This document shows, piece by piece, positions 37,323 to 49,302 of a DNA stretch of 64,000 nucleotides (position 1 is the stretch's first letter; the number at the start of each line of letters is the position of its first letter). Where the stretch lies: the NCBI GenBank assembly GCA_038502395.1, contig JARJIL010000007.1:76594821-76658820 (forward strand), given 5' to 3'. The translations under genes and the position numbers were made by a program. Under the pieces are notes generated by a model. The model searched no databases. It worked only from the letters and a program-made list of their open reading frames with translations, and was not told where the DNA came from. Source of the DNA: Dittrichia graveolens. Taxonomy: Eukaryota > Streptophyta > Magnoliopsida > Asterales > Asteraceae.

Positions 37323-40300
37323 CTCCCCCGCAGTTGGAGCAGGAGGGGAACGAATGCATAAACTGGACTTGAACCGATGAAATAGCTGTCGTGGAAGGCC
37401 CTTGGTGAATATGTCCGCGTACTGTTGATCAGTGGGAACATGGAGGACGCGGATGCGACCAATCTTGACTAGGTCACGGACGAAGTGTATATCTATTTCA
37501 ACATGTTTGGTGCGCTGGTGTTGTACCGGATTATCAGAGAGATACACAGCAGAGATGTTATCACAATAGACAATCATGGCTTTTGTAACCGGTACATGGA
37601 GCTCAAGCAGTAGGTTTCTGAGCCAGCTAGTTTCAGCAGTGGCGTTGGCAACACCTTTGTATTCTGCTTCAGCACTTGAATGGGACACAGTAGGTTGACG
37701 TTTAGATGACCACGAGACTAAATTATCGCCAAGAAATATACAGTATCCGGACGTTGAGCGTCGAGAGTCAGGGCATCCTCCCCAATCAGCGTCCGAATAG
37801 GCAATTATACGAAGAGTGGGTGATTTGAGGAGATGGAGGCCTTGGTCGGAAGTACCTTTTAAGTAGCGTAGTATGCGTTTGAGGAAATTAAAGTGAGGTT
37901 CCCGAGGTGCATGCATGAATAAACAAACTTGTTGAACCGCATATGTAATATCGGGTCTTGTGAAAGTGAGATACTGTAAGGCGCCAGCTAAACTTCGATA
38001 AAGAGTGCCATCTTGTAGTAGGTTTCCAGAATCTGCGCTTAGCTTTGATGATGTATCGACAGGGGTGGCAACCGGGTTGCATGCCGTCATATTTGCCCGT
38101 TCAAGAATAGTTTTCACATACTGAGATTGTGAAAGGAAGAGACCCTGGCTTGTCTGTGTAACTTGAATTCCAAGGAAATGATGTAAGTTGCCTAGATCGG
38201 TCATCGCAAACTCCTTGGAGAGAGTGTTGATGATATTATGTAAGAAAATGTCACTCGATGCTGTAAGGATAATATCATCAACGTATAGCAGTAGGTATGC
38301 AATATCATTCCCATTGCGATAGACAAACAGAGATGTGTCGGTAGCTGCACTTTTGAACCCATGAGAGATGATGAAGGTGGCAAACCGATGATACCATGCC
38401 CTAGGGGCTTGTTTGAGCCCATATAAAGACTTCCGTAACCTGCAAACAAAGTTAGGATGGTTCCGGTCCACAAATCCCGGAGGTTGATGCATATAAACAG
38501 TTTCAGCCAAGTTTCCGTGTAAAAAAGCATTTTTAACATCTAATTGATGGATGGACCATGAACGGGATACCGCAAGGGTAATAACCGTACGAATGGTCGT
38601 TGGCTTGACAACAGGGCTGAAAGTTTCATCACAATCGATGCTAACCTGTTGAGTTTTACCATTAACCACTAGGCGAGCTTTATAACGAGCCAGAGAGCCA
38701 TCCGAGTGAAATTTGTGTCGGTAAAGCCATAAACATCTAATAATGTGAGCATCAGGTGGTCTCGAACCAGTTCCCATGTATCATTGTCACATAAAGCTTT
38801 ATATTCGTCAGTCATAGCATGATTCCAGTTAGGGTCAAGAAGGGCTAGGTGTGGGTTTTTAGGGATTGGGGATAGAGTAGAGGTGGTGAGGTTTAGACAC
38901 TGAGTAGGTTTGACAATGCCATGGCGGGATCGGGTTGTCATAGGGTGAGTTGGGGCACGTAGGGGTGGTGGGATGGTTGAAGAGGTAGGGGTGTTCGGTA
39001 ATGGTGGTGGACCATTGGAATCAGTAGTAGGAGGAATGGTGGCGGAAGAGGTGGGTATTGGAACAGGAGTGGAAGTGGTGGAAGGCGGTGGGGTGGGTTG
39101 AGTGGGGGCGACGAGTTGAGGTGAAGGAGAAGAGGTGAAGTGATCGATAATGGAAGGTGGAAGAGGATCATGGTTTAGAAATTGGTAGTCGTGTGGTGTG
39201 AGGGTAGATGGATTGGCGAACGGGAAAACCGTTTCATCGAATGTCACATGATGAGATAGATGGACTCTACCGGTGAGAGGGTCAAGGCATCGATAACCGT
39301 GATAGTTGGTTGGATATCCAACAAAGACACAACGAAGAGAACGGGCATCGAGTTTGTGGTTTCGAGTGGCGGATAGGTTGGGATAACATGCACACCCAAA
39401 CACACGAAGGTGGTCGTATGAGGGATTGCGAAGAAAGAGGGCGGAGGTGGGGGTGTTGTTGTGTAGTAGTTTAGTGGGTGTGATGTTATGTAGGTAAGCG
39501 GCAGTGTGTAAGGCATCGACCCATAGAGACGGGGGTAAGGAAGCATGAGCTAAAAGAACAAGAATAATTTCATTTAATCGCCGTATCATTCTTTCAGCTT
39601 TACCATTTTGGGGTGAGGTTTGCGGGCAGGAGAATCGAAAATGAAGACCATGGGTGTTGGCAAAGTCTTTAAACTTATGGTTGTCAAATTCACCACCCAT
39701 GTCACATTGGAAGTTTTTAATTTTGGTGTTGAATTGGGTTTGTATAAAGGTGTGAAATTGAGTAAATCTAGTGAACGTTTCAGAATTGTATTTTAGCGGA
39801 TAAACCCACACATATTGCGTGAAGTTATCAATTAGCACCATGTAGTATTTATAACTGGATTTACTCAAGACAGGAGATGTCCAAAGGTCACAATGGATAA
39901 TATCAAACAGCAAAGCAGTAGTAGACGTAGAATCATAGAATGGTAACCGTTTGTGTTTCAAAATTTGACACGAATGACAAAGTAAATGAGAGCTACTAGT
40001 TCTCTTATTACATGGAATAATAGCATTTAAACGTAAACAATCTATAATACGACTGGCCGGGTGACCGAGGCGGTAATGCCACAAGTCGGTGGATGAAATG
40101 GATAAAAGAGTAGGTTGATGGGACGCTGGAGCCGTGAACGGATAGAGAGCACCGGTACTATTGTGGCGGGTAAGAATCTTCCCACTCCGGAGGTCCTTCA
40201 CAGAAAAACCATTCGAGTCAAACTTAACAGACACTTGATTATCAACGGTAAATTGTCGAACGGAGACAAGGTTTTTGATTATTCCGGGTGTGTAAAGGAC

Positions 40301-40468
40301 ATCATGTAAAACAATGGGTTTTGGTTGATTTATAAGAGTGTTAGTGCCTGTAACCTGAACTGGAATATCATTACCATTGCCAAGAAATATTGACTTTATA
40401 AGACTATGATTAGAAAAATGGTCGAGTTTACCTGAATCGGCAGTGAGATGAGAAGAAGCACCGGTGTC
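37317..40468 (-). pseudogene. Copia pol (protease to RNase H) with one frameshift
   Basis: From the target site of the nested LTR downwards: protease core DTGASSHLT, the GAG-pre-integrase zinc region, an integrase with conserved GEFDN and PQNGKAERM motifs, then a proline/threonine-rich linker (about 39200-38930). Near 38755 a one-base shift moves the frame just before the reverse transcriptase block RPPDAHIIRC. Reverse transcriptase has LLYVDDII, and RNase H has SSAEAEYKG. The stop TAG (37319-37317) lies inside the 3' LTR. Apart from the shift the coding sequence is open, so this copy decayed little. Confidence 0.9.
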
Positions 40469-40473
40469 CATGT

Positions 40474-41614
40474 TGTTGGTTCTATGTGCACAAGACACAA
40501 ATTAATACGATATTACTGATAATAAATAAACCCATAGGGTCACACATTTACAATCAATGGACACCAATTACATATTTGATGTTATTTAAATATGTTTCCA
40601 ACTCATTATATATATAAGTATATATATGCATTGTTGCGTATTATTATTTATGTGAAATAATAATATCACTCTTGTATATTGATACAAGATAATGCATATG
40701 AAATACATAAATATAAACATATGATTTTATATATGTATATATATATATATATGTATAAATGTATATTTGTTACAAGTAAATTGTTACAAGTAACAATTAT
40801 ATAAATGTATGTATATCTTTGTTACAAGTAAAGAGTTACTAGTAACAATCAAGTATGTATATAAAATACATGTATATGTATTTTATACAATGTATGACAA
40901 GTCTAACATTATATTTTATATACTTGAAGTATATAAAACTAGAAATTGTCACAATATTCACAAAAGGGCCCCCTTTTTGAGGTTTCTTGAAACATAACTC
41001 AACAAGGACAAGCATGGGAGAACAAGTAAGGAAGCAAGGCAAAGGAAGGGGTCCCCTCCCCTTGGTTTCGGCCGAAATTAGGCCAAGAGGGGCCTCCCCC
41101 TTGTTTTGTTGCTTCTTGGTTCTTATATGCATGGATGTCTCCTTTGTGTTCTAAGAATTGCATGCTACCACCTTTCCTTGAGTTCTTAGAAAAGTTCTAA
41201 GTGTTTGATACTTGAAAACATCCTTACTTTGTAGTATTGGTGTTCTTCAAGTGAGCAAAGTGTGGTACTAGAATACATACTCAAATACATACATAGTAAG
41301 TTCAAGAAGAAGAACAAGAGGTTGTTGCTTGCTTGCTTGAATTTCAAGGGTTGGAGAGACTAGCATCTCAAAGGTGTTGGACTCATTGATTTGTGGATAC
41401 CTTGGAGGAAGTCTTCTCTTGGCTTCTCATAGATCAACTACTTCTTCAACGGTTTACTCACGCTACAAAGGTTGTAGTTCTAAACACCCTATGGTTGTTT
41501 TGTTTCTTAAGGCTTACATATGGATCATTGGTGGGGAGTTTTAAAAAGTTTAAAAATTGTTGTTCATGCTTCCGTTGCTAAAATATATTTTGAAAAACCG
41601 AACAAACCCCAACA
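40474..41614. mobile_element. Solo LTR (1141 bp) nested in the Copia element
   Basis: Begins TGTTGGTTCTATG and ends CCCCAACA, so the ends are TGTTG...CAACA. A perfect 5-bp duplication CATGT flanks it (40469-40473 and 41615-41619). It has no internal domains, so it is the product of LTR-LTR recombination. Text near the right end ('ttcatgcttccgttgct') is typical of the 3' part of plant LTRs, suggesting plus orientation. Confidence 0.88.
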
Positions 41615-41619
41615 CATGT

Positions 41620-42730
41620 ACCATTGTGTGTCTTCAGGAGGGTCCATGGTCAACGTTTGAAAGGCGGTACCAATGTCGGTTGGCTCAAGAGCATTAAATG
41701 AGGCAGCAGCATGCACTTGTGGTGCTTCAGAAAACCGATTTGCAGGACGGCGCGGAGGCTGTTGTCTCGTTGGGGGGTACCACGGGTATGACCAACCCGG
41801 TTGAGTCGGATAGGGGCAGGGAGGCGGCATCATGGGCCACCAATTTGGAGCGCCGTACGGACCCGGGTTAGGGCCTGAAATTGGACTCGTGGTCATATTA
41901 GGAGATCGGGCAGGAGCCTGGCCGTTTTGACCTAAATGATCACGGCGGTTAGAACCGCGATATTGCTGAGTAGAGCGGTCACGATTCGATGAATTACCCC
42001 GTTGAGTGGTGTTGCGCTGTTGGGGACGGTTTGTGGATGAGTCGGTGACAACATTAGCCTCGGTAGAAACCGTACCTGTGGGGACTGTAGATCCTTCCCG
42101 TGCAAGCTGTCGGTTTTTCTCCGGTTGTAGTATGTTTTGAGCGGTGTCCCAATTAGGCAGAGTTTGATTGATATAGACGGCTGCAGTGTTGTATTCCGGT
42201 GGAAGACCCCGAACCAATTGAAGCACAAGACGCTGCTCATTTACGGGATTATCAACATCATTAAGTTGATCCGCAAGATCTTTCAATTTTTGACAGTAAT
42301 CATCAAGCGAACTTGATGATCGAAGAGTGAGATTAGTGAATTCATGCTCAAGCGCGGAAGCCCGAGATCCCTTATTGTTAAGAAACATGTTTTTGATCTT
42401 CTACCATGCTTGAAAAGCAGTGGAGTCTGGTTCAAGAACCCGGGTGAGGAGATCGGTTGACAGAGTGCCATAAATCCATTGTAGAACAATGGCGTCGATC
42501 TCTGACCATTGTTCATAGTCGGGAGAAGTTTTCGCAGGAGGCGGTGTTCCATCGATGTGGGTCAAGACCTTATACCCCCTAGCATGAAGCTTGAATAGTT
42601 TCACCCAAGCGGAGTACGTAACCTTAACTCCATCCAAGACCCGGACTTTGGTTTGAATGTTCGTTACGGTGTAAACCGGGTGAAGAGGGGCGGATTTTGG
42701 TGTGTTTGCTGTTGAGTCGTCGCCTGCCAT
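41620..42730 (-). pseudogene. Copia gag with an internal stop codon
   Basis: ATG at 42730. The frame reads gag (retrotransposon-gag/UBN2-type, LDDYCQKLKDLADQLN and LVLQLVRGLPPEY) with one in-frame TAG at 42403-42401. It then continues through a Gly/Pro/Gln-rich tail up to TQWYM, where the solo LTR interrupts it. No CCHC knuckle was seen, as in some Copia lineages with a short gag. The frame would run on into protease across the target site. Confidence 0.85.
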
Positions 42731-42836
42731 CTGAAGGAAGCACAGATCGGAAAAGATGATCAGAAAAGATGAAGAAGGGTGGCCGTGGCTCTGAACAGAG
42801 AGACCAATTAGTGAATCGGCTCTGATACCATAAAGT

Positions 42837-42992
42837 AATATGGAATTCCCCCCCTTATTATTGATTTACTATGAGTAAAAGTAGGGTACAATATTAACAG
42901 CCTAGCATAATTACAGGAGAAGATTAGGGCCTAATTACAGGAGCTAAATAGGGAAGTAGATAACAGCTAATATACAACAATATATTCTAATA
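42837..42992 (-). repeat. 5' LTR of the minus-strand Copia element
   Basis: About 156 bp, starting TATTAGAATATATTG on the minus strand. The primer-binding site lies 6 bp beyond its inner end. The exact inner boundary (near 42837) is approximate. Confidence 0.75.
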
Positions 42993-44082
42993 CGGCTGAG
43001 AAAGCGATGGAGGCACCAATGAAGATGGTGATGGGGTTGTAGTCGAAATTGGAAAAGATGCATCGTTTGCAAACATAAGCTATTCACATGTTCAAATTCT
43101 GTAGTTGACAGGAGCTAGACTTGTTTATTCTGTAAATTTTTATTATTTAACTACTTTATTTATATAAGTCCATACTTATATCATATATGTTATAATATTT
43201 ATTATCCGAACTTTTTATATAATTACATACACAATAATATTTGATAGTTATATATTTAAATGCTTTAGTTAGCATATTTAAATGGCTTATTAGCTTATTT
43301 TGGAACTTATTAGAAAATGATGGTTTGTTTTAATTTATAAGCTTATGTTTATTAGCTTACTAAGGCCTTTACAAACTCATTTTAATAAATCATTTCAAAA
43401 GAGCTTATTAAGATATTTGGAACTTATTAACCTAAACATTTAATTATGTAAACATATCTTTTTTGGTTGTTTTACTTGTATTTGTAATTATAAACTAATA
43501 AATTTATAAGCTTAGGTCTAAAATAGTAAGTTAACCCTGTGAGCCTAATCGAGCTGGATGTATGATCTTAATTATATCAAGTATTATATGTATTTAAGCA
43601 AATCATATAATGATTATGAACTTGGTGTAATCGAGTATGAGAGAATACGCTAAGAACACACTGTATTTGAGAGTAATTGAAATGCTTAATTGATTTAAGG
43701 CAAAATACAAAGGTTATATACCTATAGGGTATTTACATATTCTACCATATAATTATAGGAAATACAACTAGTAGCAAAATTTAAACTAAAATAGTAAATG
43801 GACACAACTTGCGTCTAACACTGTATATATAAATCGGGCCAAACTCGTTTATCAAACGAGCTCCAAGTTAGTCTCAAACTCGGCATTGAGTTCATTTAGA
43901 CTTAGTCGTGACTGCTGATGCGTTTATAAGGAGTCAAGCTTAAGTAACTTACTAGTAATTAGGCTCATTTACATTCTCATCTCTCTCTCTCTTTGATGTC
44001 TGCCATAAGTTCCAAGTTATTTGATAAATTTAGTTACTATTGTCCATAGTGACATTGTAGATGAGTAATTAACATAATCTAT
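42993..44082. other. AT-rich intergenic DNA
   Basis: No gene seen. 'agcttatt' words recur around 43260-43430. Confidence 0.4.
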
Positions 44083-44250
44083 TGTAACATCCAGAATTTT
44101 GTTTACAAGTTAAAACGAGGAAATGTATAAAGTGTTACACGAGTTATAAATGGATATACGTGATAAGATGTGGTTTTAAACTAGAGGGGCTAAAACCATC
44201 AAATTATAACTTGATTAAGTGCAGGGGCTGTTGTGTCAATTATTGAAACT

Positions 44251-44282
<32 letters not shown>

Positions 44283-45490
44283 CAACTTTGACTTAGAAGT
44301 CAAAGTTCCCATATTGCTTCCTGCAAACCCACGAACACACACACATACAGCTTCTAGTCTCTCCATTTCAGTGAGCAATCAGTAGTACAAGCAGCTTCTT
44401 CAAGATTGTAGCAAGAATCCAACATAAGGTAAGGTTTAAACCTTTGTTTTTGATGTTTTGTAAGATTAAACACATGATTCAATGGTGAATTCATGTTAGG
44501 ATTGTTTCATATGGTTTAGATTATGTATATCAGTTGTAGGAGGTGTAGGAAAACACCTCTAGTCGATTTCATGATGAAACTATCGGATTTTTTGGTGAAA
44601 TCCGACAGTTCTTGATAAGAACAGTCTGCTGGTCTGTAGTGTACACGGCCGTGTAGTAGTAAAGACGGTCACAGGGCCATGTAAGGTTACATGGTCGTGT
44701 AGCATGAGAGGTACACGGTCCGTGTAGAGGTACATGGCCCGTGTAGGGTGACTAGACCACACTGGCCATGTTGCCAGTTTAGGTCGTGTAGCATATAAGG
44801 GACACGGCCCGTGTAGGCCCTATTTTAGATCAGATGTCCTTATGTGATATTTATGTATTGTTTATATAGGAGATGATTGGCATAGTACCAATATCATTGA
44901 CATCTGTGGATCAATTCATGATATTATAGTCAGAAGGTGAGTCTTCTAGACTTCATTTCATATTTGCAGCATGTACGCTATTATATCAGATACTTGACAT
45001 GTAATGTTATTCATATGTGTGTATAAGCTTGCTGCTATGTGCAGTAAGTCTCAGAGGTGGGGTGCTTACTGCTACGTCCAGTAAGGCTCAATTATGGTAC
45101 AGTACTATGATCTATGTTGCTGTCCTGGGTCTAGAACCAGAGGCTAGCATTGTTTGCCAGACATACGTGTATTATCTTCATATGATTTTATACGTGGATT
45201 TATATGATGTTTAGTCCGGTTTACTCACTAAACTCTCGTAGCTTATCAGACACTATTTTTAAAATGTTTTGCAGGTTTTAACAAAGGCAAGGACAAAGCT
45301 TCGGTTTGACTACCATTTGATAAACTCTTTGAAATTAACGCCTGGTTTGTCAGTATTTGTGTGCGTATCTATTGATACATCAGTATTTTAATCAAGTATT
45401 GCTTCCGCTTTTATGTCAAACTTTCAGATGCGAACACTTATATGTGTTTGATCTTAATATTTTTTAAATTTTGGAATTTGGGGCGTTACA
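44083..45490 (+). mobile_element. Gypsy-like solo LTR, 1408 bp
   Basis: Begins TGTAACATCCAGAATTTTG and ends GGGGCGTTACA. A perfect 5-bp duplication TCTAT flanks it (44078-44082 and 45491-45495). An array of imperfect palindromes of the type tacacggcccgtgta lies at 44640-44815. No internal domains. Gypsy is inferred from the TGTAACA...TGTTACA-type ends and length. Confidence 0.85.
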
Positions 45491-45536
45491 TCTATAGGAC
45501 AATATATGTTCTTTTTTCAGAATATATATCATGATA

Positions 45537-45768
45537 GTAAAAAGTTCATTTAAGAATCGTTGTTATTGCGAGAACCGCAAGAACCAATCCTAGCCGTCCA
45601 ATTTCTCCTCTTTCAATTGAATTGCCCACCTATGAATTCCTTACATGCACCCTGCCACACCCAATCACCCCACGCTCTTCATCCATGAATTCCATTATCC
45701 AAAATGAACGTCCAAGATTGGTTTTCTCGGTTCTCGCAATAAAAACGTTTCTTAAATGAACCTTCCCC
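45537..45768. mobile_element. MULE-like foldback MITE, 232 bp
   Basis: The ends are inverted repeats of roughly 54 bp: both arms share TTCATTTAAGAA, then TTATTGCGAGAACCG and AACCAATC. A perfect 10-bp duplication TATCATGATA flanks it (45527-45536 and 45769-45778). Long terminal repeats with a 9-11-bp duplication point to the Mutator superfamily. It lies 37 bp beyond the solo LTR that precedes it. Confidence 0.75.
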
Positions 45769-46063
45769 TATCATGATATATTGACGGTGGACGAGTATAG
45801 ACAATAAAACATATGGTTGGTTACACATGTTTTGCTTTTTCATCCTCGGAGACAATTTGATGATACCGAGTTTTATGTCTATCTCTTTTGTTTTTTTACA
45901 ACTACTTAACAGTATAAGTTGCTGTGCACTAGATTCTTGAAAGTATGTATAACAAGACAAAATAGTACGTTGTCCATATCAGCATATGTTAGCATATGTA
46001 TGAAAAGTAGAAAACCAAATATATTTGTAATCGTAAACTAAATTACAATTTTATAAGAAAGTT

Positions 46064-46716
46064 TCAGAAAATATATACTAATTCAAGAACCAATTGATCC
46101 AAAAAGTCCAACTCAAGATCATCTGCACCTTCTTTCAACACACCATTTGATGTCTCCGTTTCAAGTTTCTTCTTCTTTGATTCATCATCCTCTAACAATT
46201 TCCTCTTTGAATTCGATTTTGGATCTCCTTTACCTGCAAGCATTCATGTTAATTATCATTAAACAACCAATTCGCTCGACCTCGAAACAGATCAACACCA
46301 GCCATGATTGAATCAAAGATGACTCACGATCTGGGATTCAACAATATGAAGATTAGATGCTTCAAGTCCTTACCTTTATCTCCTGCCTCGAAACCAATAA
46401 CGACAAATTTCCCGTTTTCTAGTTCAAGAACCATTGGGGTTTGACTGATAGGTGGACTTCGAGTGATCAGACTGCGTTGATCTTCTTGATGTTGTCCCGG
46501 ACTGGTCCTTTGTGGGATCGAATCTAGTCCCATTAGCTTTGCTACAACCCCGGGACTGGCTGTAGCACAGCGAACCTCTGCTGATTCCTTGATGCGGTGA
46601 TGAGTGGCATGGCCATGGAAGCAGGGTAGGCGGCGTACCACTCCCGGGAGGCAATTCAGGGTGGATTTGAAATCGGATAATTGGGTTTCAGAGGATGAAG
46701 ATTGACAAATTTTCAT
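46064..46716 (-). CDS. Small DUF3741/LONGIFOLIA-motif protein with a basic patch
   Basis: Two exons, 46716-46374 and 46233-46064, joined by a GT-AG intron, giving 170 residues. The motif SPGVVAKLMGLDSIP (around residues 55-70) is the 'VARLMGLDxLP' signature found in DUF3741 and in the LONGIFOLIA/TRM proteins, where it marks links to microtubule-organising and cell-shape regulators. A lysine-rich stretch in exon 2 (SKRKLLEDDESKKKKLE) may be a nuclear localisation signal. The start at 46716 was preferred over an in-frame upstream ATG at 46917 because it has a good context (AACCATGA) and the upstream part is not protein-like. No catalytic domain is present, and the precise role is unknown. Confidence 0.8.
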
Positions 46717-47235
46717 GGTTGTTTTGATGGGGTAATAGAAGAAAGAAAAATTGAGAGTCGGGTGATTGATGAAGATTTGAAATAGAAGAAAAATGAGATG
46801 AAAAGGGACAAAAGTAAAGGGAACAGGTAAAGGAGGGTGGCGGGATATAAATTTGAATGTTGAGGGAAAATGTTTCAAAATAACATAATTATTTGAGTTA
46901 ATTATACAGATGGTCATATGTCAAAATCACACTCTTAATTCTTTATTTAAAAATTTTGCAAAGTCGGTACTTAATTTTCAAAAGTTAAACATGAACGGTT
47001 CTTTAATTGTTAGTGACAACCTTAAACAAGAAATCGACATAACCATGAGTTCATGCTTCCAATCGTAACAAACAACAAGAGTACATTTAGCTCAATCGTA
47101 CAAGCACCATTTTAATACTCAAAAAGTATTCTAACTCATGTTTAAATGGCTAAAGAGTACAATCCTTAAATGGTAAGACTGTTCAGTTCCACAACCACGA
47201 AGACTAATTTACAAAATAAGAATGTAACAGGATCA

Positions 47236-47568
47236 TCATCGTTTCTTAAACCCATATTTTTTGCGCTCATAAAACAGATCTGTTTTGGCACTCCCCAAAT
47301 TCACAATTTTCGGGCATCCATCTCTATCTTTCTCCTGCTGCGTGCACTCTTTGCAATAGTATGCATCAGAAATACCGACACCTCCACATATAACACAACG
47401 ACCCTGAAATGATCCATAGTTACACTCATCACAAACCCGTACAAGTGTACATGGGCGCACATAGGAGTCACAGATAACACATTTTCCATCACATTTTTCA
47501 CACAGCCTCCCAATGGCAATTCCTGGCTGCTTTCTGCACATGATCAGATCAGGATGATGCTTTGCCAT
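47236..47568 (-). CDS. PHF5A: PHD finger-like protein 5A (SF3b14b), spliceosome subunit
   Basis: An uninterrupted coding exon of 110 residues. The cysteine-rich sequence (CEKCDGKCVIC, CDECNYGS, CVICGG, CKECT) and the start MAKHHPDLIMCRKQPG match PHF5A/Rds3, a knotted zinc-binding subunit of the U2 snRNP SF3b complex that helps recognise the branch point with SF3B1. The basic tail (ERKKYGFKKR) is also conserved. Length equals that of the family. A 5'UTR intron is likely: donor ATCAG|GTTAAT at 49109/49108 and acceptor TTGCAG|TTTAATC at 47592/47591, about 1.5 kb. Confidence 0.97.
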   Translation of the reverse strand: MAKHHPDLIMCRKQPGIAIGRLCEKCDGKCVICDSYVRPCTLVRVCDECNYGSFQGRCVICGGVGISDAYYCKECTQQEKDRDGCPKIVNLGSAKTDLFYERKKYGFKKR

Positions 47569-47591
47569 TTTCCCTCAAGCGCTTGATTAAA

Positions 47592-49108
47592 CTGCAACCT
47601 GAGTACAACTGCTTGGTTAAAATACAATTTAAATAGCTAAAATTCTAAAAAACAGAAAACTTAGGGCAGCATGAATGAGGAATGATATTTTCCTGTTAAC
47701 CTCATTTGAGGGAAGGACAACTGGAGCCATAGTAATTCCTCCAATTAAGAAAAAATGCATGTTAAATTGTCCAGGATGTACATTAAGTTTCAAAGGTCAT
47801 ATATTGTTTTCCCATTAGTTGTTTAAGAAGGTCTCCCTTTTCCATTTTGATCTTAGAAACCGAGAATCTATCAATGACACATACCCTATAGTGATGCGTT
47901 GTTCAGTAACGCTGTCTACGTCCCAAAAAGATAGATTCTTTTTTCTATACATGTAATACAACATTATAACGACAATAACATTAGAAGGGATTACTTTAGG
48001 TTCCAAGTTATCAAGTATCAAGGCATCAAGCATATATTTGAGGCAATCACACAATGATAGTGTCTTGGTAGTATGTATGTATGCATATGGAGAGAACCAA
48101 GAAACCAGATCTGAGAATATTGACTGCCTCACTTCATTTTAGGGTAGATAGCATAATATATATACCATTGGGTATTTACACAAAATTCATTGCACTATGA
48201 CTAATGTCATATGTAATAACAAACTTAACTAAAATGTATTGAACACAATTTTAGGATCTAACAATTATGGGAAATATAACACATGCATCGTCATTCAAAG
48301 CTGAGGAGCTAGAAAAAGTTAAAAGAGGCGCAACTTGCAACTATATATATGTCAAGATAGGCAGATTCAGATAGCAGCCACTAATTTCATGCACACAGTA
48401 TTGAATTGAAGATGAAAATTATCATCTCTGAGAGACTAGTAATCTATAAACGAAACATGTTTCCCACATCCTATAGTGAATAGGTGGTCAGTATGAGTAC
48501 CCATGTTTACGTGAAAAGAAAGATAAAAAACAAAAGAGAGATTCTTGCATAATTCCTCCCCAAGTGGCAAGTTCCATAGCTTTTGGTTGCTATCCAAATC
48601 ATGATTTCCTATCCAATTTAAGTTGATAGTTTCATTTCATAAGCTCATAAAATCAACTCAATTATGTTTAATTGTCTTTTGATTGGGATTTGGGTGGGAA
48701 ATCATCAACAGTTACCAACCCTAGCGTATCAGATCATTGATGGATATGCTCATCATACTCATATAAGATGATATAGTAACTACAGCTCTAAATCACAACA
48801 CATCTTCTTCATATCAACGAAACAGATGTCTAATTCGTAATTCTCACAAGCGCTACATTTAGGTATCTATCTTACTTCCAACAATTACATAGGATTTTAT
48901 AAGTTTCTAGCTTTTCATCAAAACATGCTCAACTTCCCCCAACCTAAAATGGAAGAAATATCAGAATTTCGTAGTAACACAAGCAGAACACTGGTCCATA
49001 ATAATGTCTACATGAAAAACTCAAAAAGACACATGAATCCAGCTACTAACACAGAAATACAGCCATGTAGAAACAAGAAAACAACAAGTAATATGAATGA
49101 AAATTAAC
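47592..49108 (-). other. Probable 5'UTR intron of PHF5A
   Basis: A donor GTTAAT and an acceptor TTGCAG flank it. No coding region is supported inside. A short 5'UTR exon would lie at 49109 and above. Confidence 0.5.
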
Positions 49109-49302
49109 CTGATGAAGAGCGAGACAGCCTTGAAAAAACCTAATTTTAATTTTTCGAAAAAGAAGGGTGCCTGGATGAAATTAAATCTCTAATTTAGGAC
49201 TCTAGATAGTAGTATAAGGCTTTAAGACAGTCTAGAACCTTATAGAGTTCAGGCCCAAGTTTTATCGGAATATATGCTTGTAGGCCCAAAGCCGAAAACT
49301 AA

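Larger units (their letters stand above)
37222..42992 (-). mobile_element. Copia LTR retrotransposon (minus strand) with a nested solo LTR
   Basis: On the minus strand: 5' LTR (42992-about 42837), primer-binding site TGGTATCAGAGCCG (42830-42817), gag, protease, integrase, reverse transcriptase, RNase H, polypurine tract (CTGCGGGGGAG) and a truncated 3' LTR (37322-37222). The shared 101 bp of the LTRs differ at one base, so insertion is recent. The LTR starts with TATTAG, not TG. The outer end of the 3' LTR is missing, and no target duplication is visible. Confidence 0.92.

Noticed and set aside
46717..46917. In-frame 67-codon N-terminal extension of the DUF3741-motif protein
   Set aside because: Its composition is hydrophobic and Phe-rich and untypical of the family, and the ATG at 46716 has the better context.
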